64,000 bases of DNA from Halorubrum yunnanense (GCF_026586675.1 NZ_JAODIX010000019.1:52439-116438); one strand, 5' to 3'; shown: positions 49,390 through 58,454, counted from the stretch's first letter. Notes: a model not told the origin generated them from the sequence alone. Numbers and translations: made by a program.

Positions 49390-50102
49390 CCGACCCGATC
49401 ACGGTCGCGTACGGGGCGGCCGCCGCCGCCTTCCTCGTCGGCGTGGGGATCTCGGCCGCGCTGTACGCCAGCCTCGGGAGCTCGACCAACCGCGGCCGCC
49501 TCGCCGCGCTGGCGATCATCCCCGGGTTCGCCGGCATCTCGTACGTCGCCATGGCGCTCGGGATCGGGACGGTCACGGTCAACGGCACGGAGTTCGTCGG
49601 ATTCCGGTACGTCGACTGGGTGATCACCACGCCGCTTCTGGTCGGCTTCGTCGGATACGTCGCCGGGGCGTCCCGCCGCACCATCGCGGGCGTGATGCTC
49701 GCCGACGCGCTGATGATCGTCTTCGGCGCCGCCGGGGTCGTCGCGGGCGGGACGACCAAGTGGCTGCTGTTCGGGGTGTCTTCGGTGTTCCACCTCTCCC
49801 TGTTCGGCTACCTGTACCTGATATTCCCGCGGACGCTCCCCGATAACCCGATGCAGCGCGGGCTGTTCAGTCTGCTTAAAAACCACATCGGACTGCTGTG
49901 GTTGGCGTACCCGTTCGTCTGGCTGATGGGCCCGGAGGGCATCGGCTTCGCCGGCGCGGTCGGGACCGCGCTCACGTACGCCTTCCTGGACGTCCTGGCG
50001 AAGGTGCCGTACGTCTACTTCTTCTACGCCCGTCGACGGGCGTTCGGCGACGTCGGGACGGCCGAGCCGACCGCCGACCGAACGCCGGCGACGGCGGACT
50101 GA
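49386..50102 (+). CDS. sopI: Sensory rhodopsin I
   Basis: 238 residues, seven helices. Retinal Lys in helix G is LDVLAKVPYVYFFY (K206); helix C has GFRYVDWVITTP with Arg74 and the counter-ion-equivalent Asp77; His167 (LLKNHIGLLWLAYP) corresponds to the SRI-specific His166 of Halobacterium. The sequence KWLLFGVSSVFHLSLFGYL is also SRI-like. It acts in a 2:2 complex with HtrI for colour-discriminating phototaxis. Start overlaps the htrI stop by four bases (ATGA). Confidence 0.95.
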   Translation: MTDPITVAYGAAAAAFLVGVGISAALYASLGSSTNRGRLAALAIIPGFAGISYVAMALGIGTVTVNGTEFVGFRYVDWVITTPLLVGFVGYVAGASRRTIAGVMLADALMIVFGAAGVVAGGTTKWLLFGVSSVFHLSLFGYLYLIFPRTLPDNPMQRGLFSLLKNHIGLLWLAYPFVWLMGPEGIGFAGAVGTALTYAFLDVLAKVPYVYFFYARRRAFGDVGTAEPTADRTPATAD

Positions 50103-50139
50103 CTCCGAGCCCTCCCGCACCGGTCGGCGTCGTTCCTCG

Positions 50140-50213
50140 CACCTGTCGACTGCTTCCCTCCACAGGTTGATGGCTCCCCTCCACAGGTCGACGGCCTCTC
50201 TTCCACCGACCCG
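50140..50213. repeat. Short imperfect tandem repeats
   Basis: Three or so imperfect ~22-base units resembling CCACAGGTYGAYGGCTCCCC occur after sopI (seen as CTCCACAGGTTGATGG, CTCCACAGGTCGACGG and a degenerate first unit). They are non-coding. Confidence 0.5.
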
Positions 50214-50264
50214 CCCCCGGCCGCAGAGAGGTACGCTTTAGGCCGACGCCGTGGACCCACGCGT

Positions 50265-51425
50265 ATGGAACGCGTAGCGATCGTCGGCGCGTCGATGACC
50301 CGGTTCGGGCAACGCGACGCCTGGGTGCGCGAGCTGCTGGCCGAGGCGGGCGCGGCCGCGCTCGATGACGCCGGCGTCGACGGCGGCGACCTCGATCACC
50401 TGTACGTCTCGAACATGGCCAGCGGCGAGTTCGAGGGCCAGACCGGCGTCCCGAACGCCCTCGCGCACGACCTGGCGGCCACCCCGGCGTACACCGCCCG
50501 GATCGACCAGACCTCCTCGTCGGGCGGTGCCGGCGTGTACGCCGCGTGGCAGTCGGTCGCCTCCGGCGCGAGCGACCTCACGATGTTGGTCGGCGGCGAG
50601 AAGATGACCCACCGGACGACCGCGGAGGCGACCGACGTGATCGCGTCGCTCACGCACCCGGTCGAGTACAAACAGGGCGTCACGCTCCCCTCCTTCGCGG
50701 GGCTCACGGCCCGCCTCTACCTCGACGAGTACGACGCGCCCCGCGAGAGCCTCGGGAAGGTGGCGGTGAAGAACCACAAGAACGGCGTGGACAACCCGCA
50801 CGCGCAGTTCCGGAAGGAGGTCGACCTCGACACCGTCCTCGACTCCCCCATAGTGGCCGACCCCCTCCGGCTGTACGACTTCTGTCCGATCACCGACGGC
50901 TCCGCCGCGCTCGTGTTCTGCCCGGAGTCCGTCGCCGAGGAGTACGCGCCCGACGGGAACTACGCCGTCGTCTCGGGGATCGGCGGCGCGACCGACACCC
51001 ACGTCGTCCACGAGCGCGCGGACCCGACGACGATGGGCGGCGTCGTCGACTCCTCGGACATCGCCTACGAGATGGCCGGGATCGGCCCGGACGACGTCGA
51101 CGTGGCGGAGCTCCACGACATGTTCACCATCCTCGAGTTCCTCCAGAGCGAGGACCTCGGCTTCTTCGAGAAGGGCGAGGGGTGGAAGGCGGTCGAGGAG
51201 GGCGTCACCGACCGCGACGGCGAGCTCCCGATCAACACCTCCGGCGGGCTCAAGTCGAAGGGGCACCCGCTCGGGGCCAGCGGCGTCGCGCAGGTGTACG
51301 AGATATTCAAGCAGGTCACCGACGACGCCGGGCCGCGGCAGGTCGAGGCCGACGCGGGGCTCGCCTGCAACGTCGGCGGGTTCGGGAACTGCGTGACCAC
51401 GACGATCCTGGAGGGAAGCCAATGA
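50265..51425 (+). CDS. Thiolase-family protein (acetyl-CoA C-acyltransferase-like)
   Basis: 386 residues. Start VAIVGASMTRFGQRDAWVRE; active-site-bearing region DQTSSSGGAGVYAAWQSVAS, in which the usual nucleophile Cys region reads SSSGGAG; C-terminal NTSGGLKSKGHPLGASGVAQ (catalytic His) and LACNVGGFGNCVTTTILEG (second Cys). It is of the SCP2/archaeal thiolase type that partners a small OB-fold protein, encoded next. In archaea such pairs serve acetoacetyl-CoA formation for mevalonate, or beta-oxidation; which applies is not decided by sequence. Confidence 0.88.
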   Translation: MERVAIVGASMTRFGQRDAWVRELLAEAGAAALDDAGVDGGDLDHLYVSNMASGEFEGQTGVPNALAHDLAATPAYTARIDQTSSSGGAGVYAAWQSVASGASDLTMLVGGEKMTHRTTAEATDVIASLTHPVEYKQGVTLPSFAGLTARLYLDEYDAPRESLGKVAVKNHKNGVDNPHAQFRKEVDLDTVLDSPIVADPLRLYDFCPITDGSAALVFCPESVAEEYAPDGNYAVVSGIGGATDTHVVHERADPTTMGGVVDSSDIAYEMAGIGPDDVDVAELHDMFTILEFLQSEDLGFFEKGEGWKAVEEGVTDRDGELPINTSGGLKSKGHPLGASGVAQVYEIFKQVTDDAGPRQVEADAGLACNVGGFGNCVTTTILEGSQ

Positions 51426-51895
51426 GCGACCACGAGAGCGACGAGACGGCCGGAAGCGACGCGGACGAGCAGGAGGAGCCGACCTTCGAGGCCGCCGAGT
51501 ACGCGGATGGGACGGTCACCTACCCGCCCCACACTGTGGGCCCGAACGGCGCCGAGCGCGTCGGGACGGTCGACCTCCGCGAGTACGAGGCTCGGGTCGT
51601 CACGTGGACGACGTCGACGGCGACGCCCCCGGGCGTGCGCGAGCCGAACACCCTCGCGATCGTCGAGTTCGACATGGGCGACGACTACGACGGGCCGGTG
51701 GTCCGCGCGCTCGGACAGATAGCCGAGCGCGGAAGCAGCGACGGCGACGACGGCGAGGGCGACGAGCAGTTCGACGTCGACATCGGCGACCGCGTCGAAC
51801 CCGTCTACGCCGCCGACCTCAGGGACCCAGGCGCGGGGATCCGCGAGCCGGAGAGCCAGGAGTGGGACGGCTTCCGGTTCCGGCCGGTCGAGTGA
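51422..51895 (+). CDS. OB-fold partner protein of thiolase (DUF35-like)
   Basis: 157 residues from ATG 51422, overlapping the thiolase stop (ATGA). Acidic N-terminus (~1-30), then PPHTVGPNGAERVGTVDLRE, YEARVVTWTTSTATPPGVRE, PNTLAIVEFDMGDDYDGPVV and IGDRVEPVYAADLRD, the OB-fold pattern of DUF35 proteins. The Cys-rich zinc ribbon usually seen at the N-terminus is absent. In archaea DUF35 proteins bridge thiolase and HMG-CoA synthase for substrate channelling. Confidence 0.82.
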   Translation: MSDHESDETAGSDADEQEEPTFEAAEYADGTVTYPPHTVGPNGAERVGTVDLREYEARVVTWTTSTATPPGVREPNTLAIVEFDMGDDYDGPVVRALGQIAERGSSDGDDGEGDEQFDVDIGDRVEPVYAADLRDPGAGIREPESQEWDGFRFRPVE

Positions 51896-51922
51896 TCCAG
51901 CGACCCGTTTTTAAATAGCCGC

Positions 51923-52501
51923 TCAGTCCCGGAACCGCGACGCCGCCGAGTCGCTGAGCTTGCCGAGCCGCTCCTCGTGGCCCCCGTCGAGCGTGTAGGC
52001 GTCGGGCCGGTATCGGACCTCCTCGGTCACCCCGTGGGCCTCCCTGAGCCGTCGCCGAACCCGGTCGACGTCCGCCCGGTCGAAGTAGTTCGGCGTGAAC
52101 ACGAGCACGGCGTGTTCCGTCTCTCCGAACGCCTCGCAGCCGGCGCGGGTCACGACCTTCGCGTCCCAGAACCGCTCGGCCGCGACGTCTTCGACCACCG
52201 CCTCCCAGAGGTCGTCGACCGTCTCGGGCGGACGCTCGACGAGCCACTTCCCGCTCAGGTAGGTCGTTTCGAGAGCGAGCCGGTCCGCGTCGGCGACGGT
52301 CTCGGCGTCGGCCGGGAGCGGTTCCTCTCCGCCCTCGTCGCCGCGGGGCAGGTCCGCCTCCCTCGTCGCCGCGGGCCGCGTCACGCCGTGTTTCGGGAAG
52401 TAGCCGTCGCGAGCGTTCCGCGGGAATCCGGTCACGTGTTTGACCCGGAGCCAGTGCCACCCCGGCTCGTCGATCTCGGTCGGCGTGCGATCAGTGACCA
52501 T
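51923..52501 (-). CDS. DUF1917/Bles03-like protein
   Basis: 192 residues from ATG 52501. The core LSGKWLVERPPETVDDLWEA, AKVVTRAGCEAFGETEHAVL, VFTPNYFDRADVDRVRRRLR and EEVRYRPDAYTLDGGH corresponds to the DUF1917/Bles03 family, which is shared with eukaryotes and has a putative phosphothreonine-lyase-like annotation; activity is unproven. Convergent with the OB-fold gene; a T5 run (around 51908) lies between. Confidence 0.78.
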   Translation of the reverse strand: MVTDRTPTEIDEPGWHWLRVKHVTGFPRNARDGYFPKHGVTRPAATREADLPRGDEGGEEPLPADAETVADADRLALETTYLSGKWLVERPPETVDDLWEAVVEDVAAERFWDAKVVTRAGCEAFGETEHAVLVFTPNYFDRADVDRVRRRLREAHGVTEEVRYRPDAYTLDGGHEERLGKLSDSAASRFRD

Positions 52502-52540
52502 GGGACACGTTTCGTGTCCCGGCAAAAAACGGTCTCGTCT

Positions 52541-53362
52541 TCAGATCCGGCGGAAATCGCCGAGCCGCGTCCCGTTCAGGAGGTAGGCGTCGCCGGCCGG
52601 GAGCGCGTCGGGGAGGAACGGCGCGAGGAACGACTGCCCGTCGACGTTGACCCACGTTCCGCCGGAGCGCTCGTTGAACGCCGGGAAGACGACGAGTTCG
52701 GGCGGCTCTCCCCGGACGGCGGCGTCGCCGTCCGCGTCGCTCCCATCGACGAACGTCGCCGGGTCGAGCCGCCCGCGGAGCCACACCCGCTCGACCCGCG
52801 ACCCGCCGACCGAGTCCTCCAACCGGACCCGCGGGTGCTCGTGGCCCATACACACCACGTCGGCGCCGAGGAGCGCCGGGTCCGGCCACGTGTGACCGTG
52901 GCAGACGCCGACGCCGCCGGTTCCGGCTCTCCCGTCCTCGTCGCCCTCACCGCCGCCTATCACGCCACCGTCGGCCCCGATCACGTCGAGGTCGCTCGCG
53001 AACGCCTCGGCGACGCCGGCGTCGTGATTCCCCTCGACGAGCGTCATCGGAACGCGGTCGGTCACCGCCCCGATCAGGGCCTCCAGCTCCTCGCGCTCCT
53101 CGCCCTCGGGCGCCGCGATGCGGTGGGCGAGGTCGCCGAGAACGACGAGCCGGTCCGCGCCCGTCTCCGCGAGGAGATCGCAGAGCCGCTCGCGGCGCTC
53201 GTCGGCGCGGCTGTCGAGTTCGACGCCGCGCTCGTAGCGCAGGCCGACCTCGACCCCGGCGTGGACGTCGGCGACGAGCAGCGCCCGCTCGCCGCCGAGG
53301 TCGGCCACGGCCGCCGGCTCGCCCACGACCGGCTCGACCGCGGGCGTCGCGCCCGGGGGCAT
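52541..53362 (-). CDS. rpe: RPA-associated metallophosphoesterase
   Basis: 273 residues from ATG 53362, which overlaps the rpap1 stop by one base. Calcineurin-type motifs: ALLVADVHAGVEVG (DxH), VVLGDLAHRI (GDxxD/H), TLVEGNHDAGVAE (GNH[DE]), VCHGHTWPD (GH) and VCMGHEHPRVRL (GHxH). Members are predicted phosphodiesterases (COG1407-type). Its fixed place after rpa1-rpap1 in haloarchaea, where the operon helps resist DNA damage, links it to single-strand DNA metabolism. Confidence 0.9.
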   Translation of the reverse strand: MPPGATPAVEPVVGEPAAVADLGGERALLVADVHAGVEVGLRYERGVELDSRADERRERLCDLLAETGADRLVVLGDLAHRIAAPEGEEREELEALIGAVTDRVPMTLVEGNHDAGVAEAFASDLDVIGADGGVIGGGEGDEDGRAGTGGVGVCHGHTWPDPALLGADVVCMGHEHPRVRLEDSVGGSRVERVWLRGRLDPATFVDGSDADGDAAVRGEPPELVVFPAFNERSGGTWVNVDGQSFLAPFLPDALPAGDAYLLNGTRLGDFRRI

Positions 53363-55143
53363 CAGATCGGCTTGAGCACGCCGTCGCCGGGCTCGTAGCA
53401 CTTCCCGCTCATCAGCGCGTCCTGGATCGCGTCCTCAACGGCGCCGGCGTCCGCGCCGTGCTCGCCGATCACGCGCTCGACGACCGCCTCGCGGTCGGCG
53501 CCGTCGCCGTCGTCGAGCGCGCCCATGGCGTCGACGGCGGCGGTCTCGAGGTCGACGTCTCCGGGGGTCTCGTCGCCGTCGGACTCGTCGCCCGCGTCCG
53601 TCTCGTCGCCCCCGTCGTCTGCCGTGTCAGCCGTGTCGGCCGGTTCGGCGTCGAGGTCGGCCGCCGGGGCGTCCTCGGGCGTCTCCTGCAGCTCCTCCGG
53701 GTCGGGCACGTCGATGTCGGCCTCCCCGGGCTCTTCGACCTCGGAGCCGGTCGCGAAGTCGGTGCCGAACTCGGACTCGATCTCCTCGCGCTCCGTCTCG
53801 CCGAGCTCGTACATCTCGTCGCTCGCGGGGTCCGGGTCGCCGGCGTCGGAATCGGACGATACCGAGGCGTCGTCGGTCCCCTCGCCGGCGGCGCCGAGCG
53901 TCTCCTCGGGGGCGTCGGCGTCGCCCTCGCCATCGCCGCCCTCGTCGACGTCGCCGCCGGTCTCGAAGTCCCCGAGCCCGCTGTCCCCGGCGTCCGCGGT
54001 CGACCCCGCGCTGCCCTCGATCGGGTCGGTCTCGTCGGCATCGGCTGCGCTCTCCTCGGCGGCGTCAGTCGGCTCGCTCCCGGCGTCGTCGAGCGCGTTC
54101 CCGGCGTCGTCGAGCGCGTTCCCGGCGTCGTCGAGCGCGTTCCCGGCGGTGTCGGTCGAACCGCTCGATTCTCTCGGTTCGCTCGAGTCGGCCGTTTCGC
54201 CCGATCCCGTCGGCCCGGGCTCTCCGCCGGCGTCGGCAGCCGCGGTCGATTCGGTATCGGTCGTCGCCCCGTCTTCGGTCTCGGCACCGGTCGCCGTCGC
54301 CGTCCCGGTACCGGTCGCCGTCGCCGTCTCGGGCTCGTCGGCCGCTTCGGTCTCGGAACCGGCGGCCGCTTCGGCGTCTCCCGACGGCGACGCGGCCCCG
54401 CTCGGCGCCTCGACCGTCACGTCGGTCTCCGGGAGCGCGCCGACGGCGGCGTCGCCCCCCGCGTCGGGGGCGAGGTCGAGCGAGCGGACCTCGTCGCGGT
54501 CGCCCGCGATCAGCTCCAAGGCGTCGACGGCGAGCCGCCGGACCGCCTCGACGTAGGCCGTCGAGGTGTCGTAGTGGCCGATCGCTTTCGGAATTCCGGC
54601 CGCGAGCGACGGCGCGACGCCGCCCGACTCGAGGGCGACGCGGAGTTCCTCGCCGCGGAGGTCGGAGTCGAGGGCCCGCTCGAAGACGGCTAGCCGGTCG
54701 AGCGTGGCCCGCGCGGCGGAGACGACCCAGCGGTCGCGGGTGTCGGCGTCGACCTCGTTGAGGCTCTCGGGCCGGGCCGAGGTGAACACGCGGTCGGAGT
54801 CCTCCGGCTCGAAGGTGCGCGCCTTCCCCGTGAGCGCGACGAACGACGGCGGGTCGGCGCGCTCTAGGAAGGCCTGCGCCTCGGGCTGGTACTGGCCGGC
54901 GTAAGTGACGAACGCGCCGGACGGGTCGACCACCCGCCCGCGGCGCGTCTCGTCGTTCACGCGCTCGACCTCGGTGAGCACGCCGGCGACGAACAGCCGG
55001 TTCACGCGCGCGCCGGTCGGCGTGACGACGTAGTTCGGGGCGCGCTCCTCGTCGCTCTCGGAGTACGAGAGCGAGGCGTCGTCGAACTCGGCGGCGAACA
55101 CGCGGTGAGCGACCTCGCGGGCGCCCGGCCCGTCGTCGCTCAT
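53362..55143 (-). CDS. rpap1: RPA-associated protein Rpap1
   Basis: 593 residues from ATG 55143, overlapping the rpa1 stop (ATGA); the frame runs on inside rpa1 but that part is a shadow. N-terminal ~240 residues are well ordered (AHRVFAAEFDDASLSYSESD; VNRLFVAGVLTEVERVNDET; YAGQYQPEAQAFLERADPPS), with an OB-fold-like feel. Residues ~245-530 are Ala/Glu/Asp/Thr/Ser/Gly-rich and include three copies of GNALDDA. The C-terminal ~60 residues (ALDDGDGADREAVVERVIGE; DALMSGKCYEPGDGVLKPI) resemble a winged helix. It partners RPA1. Confidence 0.9.
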   Translation of the reverse strand: MSDDGPGAREVAHRVFAAEFDDASLSYSESDEERAPNYVVTPTGARVNRLFVAGVLTEVERVNDETRRGRVVDPSGAFVTYAGQYQPEAQAFLERADPPSFVALTGKARTFEPEDSDRVFTSARPESLNEVDADTRDRWVVSAARATLDRLAVFERALDSDLRGEELRVALESGGVAPSLAAGIPKAIGHYDTSTAYVEAVRRLAVDALELIAGDRDEVRSLDLAPDAGGDAAVGALPETDVTVEAPSGAASPSGDAEAAAGSETEAADEPETATATGTGTATATGAETEDGATTDTESTAAADAGGEPGPTGSGETADSSEPRESSGSTDTAGNALDDAGNALDDAGNALDDAGSEPTDAAEESAADADETDPIEGSAGSTADAGDSGLGDFETGGDVDEGGDGEGDADAPEETLGAAGEGTDDASVSSDSDAGDPDPASDEMYELGETEREEIESEFGTDFATGSEVEEPGEADIDVPDPEELQETPEDAPAADLDAEPADTADTADDGGDETDAGDESDGDETPGDVDLETAAVDAMGALDDGDGADREAVVERVIGEHGADAGAVEDAIQDALMSGKCYEPGDGVLKPI

Positions 55144-56414
55144 TCCCCCACCTCCGCGAGCGCGGCGCGGGCGGCGTCCGCGGGGTCGTCGTCCGCGAGC
55201 TCGAACTCGCTCGCGTCGAGGTTGGCGCCGTAGTCGTCGACGGAGAGGTTCCCGCGGACGCGGTACGCCCGCCCGACGAGCGAGTCGGCGATCGTCTCGG
55301 CGACGACCTCCTTGTCCATCGCCTCTTTCGCGGCGTCGAGCGCGTCCTCGAGGCCGCCCCCGTACACCTCGGCCGTCATCTCGTCGTCTAAGACGACGGT
55401 GACGGTGTCGGTGCCGTCGTCGAGGATCGCCTTCACGCGGAGGTCGTCCTCGCCGTCGACGTCGCCGTGGCTCCGGCACTGGCCGTTCTGAACCACCCGG
55501 CCGCACTCCGGACAGCGCTCGATAAGCCCGGAGCCGTCCCGGATTTCGAGGACGTTCCCGACGACCTCGACGTCGAACATCCCGCCGGAGCCGACCGCCT
55601 CGCCGACCGAGAGGCGGGGCGCGTCCTCGGCGACCTCGACGGGGTCCGGGAGCGGCGTCACCGTCGAGAACTCGGTGAGGTTGAGCGAGGGGACGCCGCG
55701 GAACTCGCGGACGTACACGTCCTCGATCCGGAGGTCGGCGCCCGGCTCCAGCTCGGCGCGGGGCTGCCAGTCCGTGAAGGGGAGCTTCGCGGTCGCGTCG
55801 CCGACGACGCCCTCCAGGATGTCGGTCTCGCCGTCGCGCCCGGAGATCGTCTTCTCGTCGACCTCCAGCACGCGGACCTCGACGTTGCGCCCGCGGTCCC
55901 CCGCGGCGATGTCGACGAGGTTGCGGTCGCCGCCGACCTCGGGGTCGACCTCGACCGGCTCGTCCGCGATGGCGACGGTGGTGGAGTCGTTGAGGTTGAG
56001 CTCCGGCGCGCCCTCCCACTCGCGGACGCCGGCGTTGCCGATCGTCAGCGAGTCGCCCGGCTCGAACCCGAAGTCCTGCCAGGCGGTGTAGGCGATGACG
56101 CCCGTCTCGTCGGCGACCGCCCCCTCGCGGATCGTGAGGTCGTCGCCCTGGTATCGGATCGTCCGCGTCCCCTGCGTGAGCACTTTGACCGTGACCGTCA
56201 CGCCGTCGTTGTCGGTGGTGATATCGCCGACGTCGACGGCGTCGGGGGTCGGCGTCGAGCCGCCGCCACCGCCGCCGTGCTTCCGGCGGACGCTCTGTTT
56301 CGCCTCGTCGATCGGGACGCTGTACTCCAGTAAGTTCTCTAAGTCGGCTTTGACCTCCTCTTTGTCGACGCCGAGGTCGGAGGCGAGCTCCTCGGCATGG
56401 CTGTTGACGTCCAT
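55140..56414 (-). CDS. rpa1: Replication protein A, single-stranded-DNA-binding
   Basis: 424 residues. N-terminal helical domain (MDVNSHAEELASDLGVDKEE; VPIDEAKQSVRRKHGGGGG) then several OB folds (for example VTVTVKVLTQGTRTIRYQGD; LVDIAAGDRGRNVEVRVLEV; MFDVEVVGNVLEIRDGSGL), and a zinc-binding CPECGRVVQNGQCRSHGD. Archaeal RPA coats ssDNA in replication, repair and recombination. The trio rpa1-rpap1-rpe matches the operon described in Haloferax volcanii. Overlaps at both junctions indicate tight co-translation. Confidence 0.94.
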   Translation of the reverse strand: MDVNSHAEELASDLGVDKEEVKADLENLLEYSVPIDEAKQSVRRKHGGGGGGSTPTPDAVDVGDITTDNDGVTVTVKVLTQGTRTIRYQGDDLTIREGAVADETGVIAYTAWQDFGFEPGDSLTIGNAGVREWEGAPELNLNDSTTVAIADEPVEVDPEVGGDRNLVDIAAGDRGRNVEVRVLEVDEKTISGRDGETDILEGVVGDATAKLPFTDWQPRAELEPGADLRIEDVYVREFRGVPSLNLTEFSTVTPLPDPVEVAEDAPRLSVGEAVGSGGMFDVEVVGNVLEIRDGSGLIERCPECGRVVQNGQCRSHGDVDGEDDLRVKAILDDGTDTVTVVLDDEMTAEVYGGGLEDALDAAKEAMDKEVVAETIADSLVGRAYRVRGNLSVDDYGANLDASEFELADDDPADAARAALAEVGE

Positions 56415-56521
56415 CGGCCCCGACTTCGACGCGACCGCACAAAAGGATTCACCACCGGGGGTGGTCCGGACGCCCGAACGACGCCGGTAGGGCTAAACCG
56501 TCCCCGTCCGCATCGTGGGGC

Positions 56522-56842
56522 ATGGACGAGATCGACATCGACGCGCGCGTCACGGGGGAGCGAACCGTCATCGACGTGACCGGGACCCGCGACGTCGCGG
56601 TCGTCGTTCGCTCCGCGGGCGGCGAGCGGATCTACCTCCCGCCGGAGAGCTTCGACGAGCCCGTGTCGGGGTCGCCGTACACCTCGCCGTATCAGGGCGG
56701 GAGCGGGATCGACGGCGAGGAGAGCCCGTACGGCGGCGGCACCGGCAGCACCCGGGGCGTGGTCGAGACGGCCGAGGGGTTCCGGATCAGCCACCCCGAG
56801 GCGGCAACCGAGTTCGACGTCTACCGCGGCGACGAGGAGTAG
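56522..56842 (+). CDS. Small haloarchaeal protein, unknown (DUF7510-like)
   Basis: 106 residues, beta-rich: TGERTVIDVTGTRDVAVVVR and GGERIYLPPESFDEPVSGSP, then a Tyr/Gly/Ser/Pro-rich central segment (YTSPYQGGSGIDGEESPYGG) and VETAEGFRISHPEAATEFDV. I associate it from memory with DUF7510. No catalytic motif is visible. Divergent from rpa1 and convergent with the glycosyltransferase. Confidence 0.7.
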   Translation: MDEIDIDARVTGERTVIDVTGTRDVAVVVRSAGGERIYLPPESFDEPVSGSPYTSPYQGGSGIDGEESPYGGGTGSTRGVVETAEGFRISHPEAATEFDVYRGDEE

Positions 56843-56872
56843 GCCGTTTAAAATCCGAGCCGGGGGCCGGCT

Positions 56873-57919
56873 TCAGGCGACGTCTTCGTACACCGATAGC
56901 ATGTCCCTCGCCACGTCCAGCCACTCTCGACGGTCGTACTCGGGGAGCCCCTCGCGGTTTAGCGCCTCGCGGAGCCCCGCGACGATCGACTCCGAGTCCG
57001 TTTCGACCTCCACGAGACAGTCCTCGGGCAGCACCTCGGCGACGCCCGAGGGGGTCGCGACGACCTGCGTCCCGGCCTCCAGCGCCTCCGTGATCGTGAT
57101 CCCGAACGGCTCCGCGTACGAGGGCGAGACGAACGCGTCCGACGCGGCGTAGTAGTCGCCGAGCTCCCCCTCGGGGACGTAGCCGACGAACTCGACGCGG
57201 TCCTCGATGCCGATCAGCTCCGCGAACCGCTTCAGCTGGTCGGTCTGGTGGCCCGACCCGCCGACGACGAGGGTGACGTCGCGCCCGCGGAGCTTCTTCA
57301 TCGCGAACAGCAGGTGCGAGATCCCCTTCTGGTCGGTGTGGCGCCCGACGAAGAACAGCATCTCGCCGTCGATGTCGAGCTCCTCGCGGACGTCCTTCCC
57401 GGAGAACGTCGGCGTCGAGAACCCGTTGTAGACGACGCGGGAGTCGGCGTCGTACAGCTCCCTGATGTCCCCGCGGACGATTTCGCTGACGGCGATGTTC
57501 GTGTCGGCGGCGTTCGCGAGCCGGCGCTCGGTCTCGACCTCGCGTTTGGGCGGGTCGATGTTGCGGTCGCTCGCGAGCGAGTGGAACGACGAGACCCACG
57601 TCGCGTCCGACGCGCGGGCGGCCTGTCGCCCCGGGGCGTAACCGAACCAGTCGTGCGTGTGGATCACGTCGTGATCGGGCGCCAGCTCCGCGAACCGGTC
57701 GCTGAGGCGCTCGATCCGGGCGGCGATGTCGCCGTCGCCGGTCTCGACCGGTTCGAGCCCCGGCTCGTCGTCCGGGGCGAACTCCGCGGGTAACACGAGA
57801 GTGGCCTCGATCTCGAAATCGTCGCGGAGCCCGGAGAACAGTTCGCCGACGTGGACGTCGAGCCCGCCGGTGATGTTCGGCGGGTACCCCCATCCCAGCA
57901 TGAGTACGCTCGGTGGCAT
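56873..57919 (-). CDS. GT4-family glycosyltransferase
   Basis: 348 residues from ATG 57919. GT-B fold: LMLGWGYPPNITGGLDVHVG (donor loop), VIHTHDWFGYAPGRQAARAS, FFVGRHTDQKGISHLLFAMK, VGYVPEGELGDYYAASDAFV and the retaining-GT signature SYAEPFGITITEALEAGTQV (Glu-x7-Glu). It is like glycogen-synthase/trehalose-type GT4 enzymes; the acceptor cannot be told. Stand-alone; no S-layer glycosylation genes nearby. Confidence 0.88.
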   Translation of the reverse strand: MPPSVLMLGWGYPPNITGGLDVHVGELFSGLRDDFEIEATLVLPAEFAPDDEPGLEPVETGDGDIAARIERLSDRFAELAPDHDVIHTHDWFGYAPGRQAARASDATWVSSFHSLASDRNIDPPKREVETERRLANAADTNIAVSEIVRGDIRELYDADSRVVYNGFSTPTFSGKDVREELDIDGEMLFFVGRHTDQKGISHLLFAMKKLRGRDVTLVVGGSGHQTDQLKRFAELIGIEDRVEFVGYVPEGELGDYYAASDAFVSPSYAEPFGITITEALEAGTQVVATPSGVAEVLPEDCLVEVETDSESIVAGLREALNREGLPEYDRREWLDVARDMLSVYEDVA

Positions 57920-58034
57920 GGCTCCCCGTTTTGCGAGTCGGCACTTAGGTATGCCCCTCATCCGGCCGGCCGAGCGGCTCGCTGCGGCGTGAGAGTATAT
58001 AAAAGGACGCTCGGCGGTGTCCGTCGGCCTCGGT

Positions 58035-58313
58035 TCAGGCCGCCTGCACGGCGTCGCGCAGCGCGTCAGTCCGGTCGGTGATCGCCTCGGCGGCGTTCGC
58101 GAGCAGGTCGAGCGGATCGTCGGACTCCGATTTCACCGTCAGCACCGGCTCCGTCTGGCCGCCTGACTGCTCGGGGTTCATGTCGTAGGTCGCGGCCGCG
58201 ACGCCGTCCGTCTTCAGGAGGACACCCTTCAGCACGTTCATGAACGTGTGGTCCTCGCCGGCGATCTCGATGCGGAGTTCCGTGTCGGTCTTCTCGATGA
58301 CCCGCAGTTCCAT
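58035..58313 (-). CDS. rpoL: DNA-directed RNA polymerase subunit L (Rpo11)
   Basis: 92 residues from ATG 58313. [20 protein letters not shown] followed by [20 protein letters not shown] is the alpha-like dimerisation fold of archaeal subunit L/eukaryotic Rpb11. The C-terminal helix is [20 protein letters not shown]. It pairs with subunit D in polymerase assembly. The frame is open further upstream, but a TATA-like box (minus strand, ~58336-58350) supports this start. Confidence 0.93.
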   Translation of the reverse strand: MELRVIEKTDTELRIEIAGEDHTFMNVLKGVLLKTDGVAAATYDMNPEQSGGQTEPVLTVKSESDDPLDLLANAAEAITDRTDALRDAVQAA

Positions 58314-58454
58314 ATTCCTGAGGTCGGGCGAGCGGCGTTTCAAGCTTTCGTCTCCCGGATATCGCCGGATGCGGACGACCCGCACGCGCGACTGATGCTT
58401 TAACCGGCGGGGATGCAGGCGACGGTGCGAAAGTCCGATGACTTCCGACAACGT

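Noticed and set aside
50140..50213. Short tandem units after sopI as a CRISPR or regulatory array
   Set aside because: Units are imperfect, ~22 bases, without spacers or conservation; probably a minor slippage product.
53362..56442. Single open frame of over 1000 residues covering rpap1 and rpa1
   Set aside because: Only the part after ATG 55143 is acidic and protein-like. The upstream part is Arg/Pro-rich and is the shadow of rpa1, which is a clear gene in another frame.
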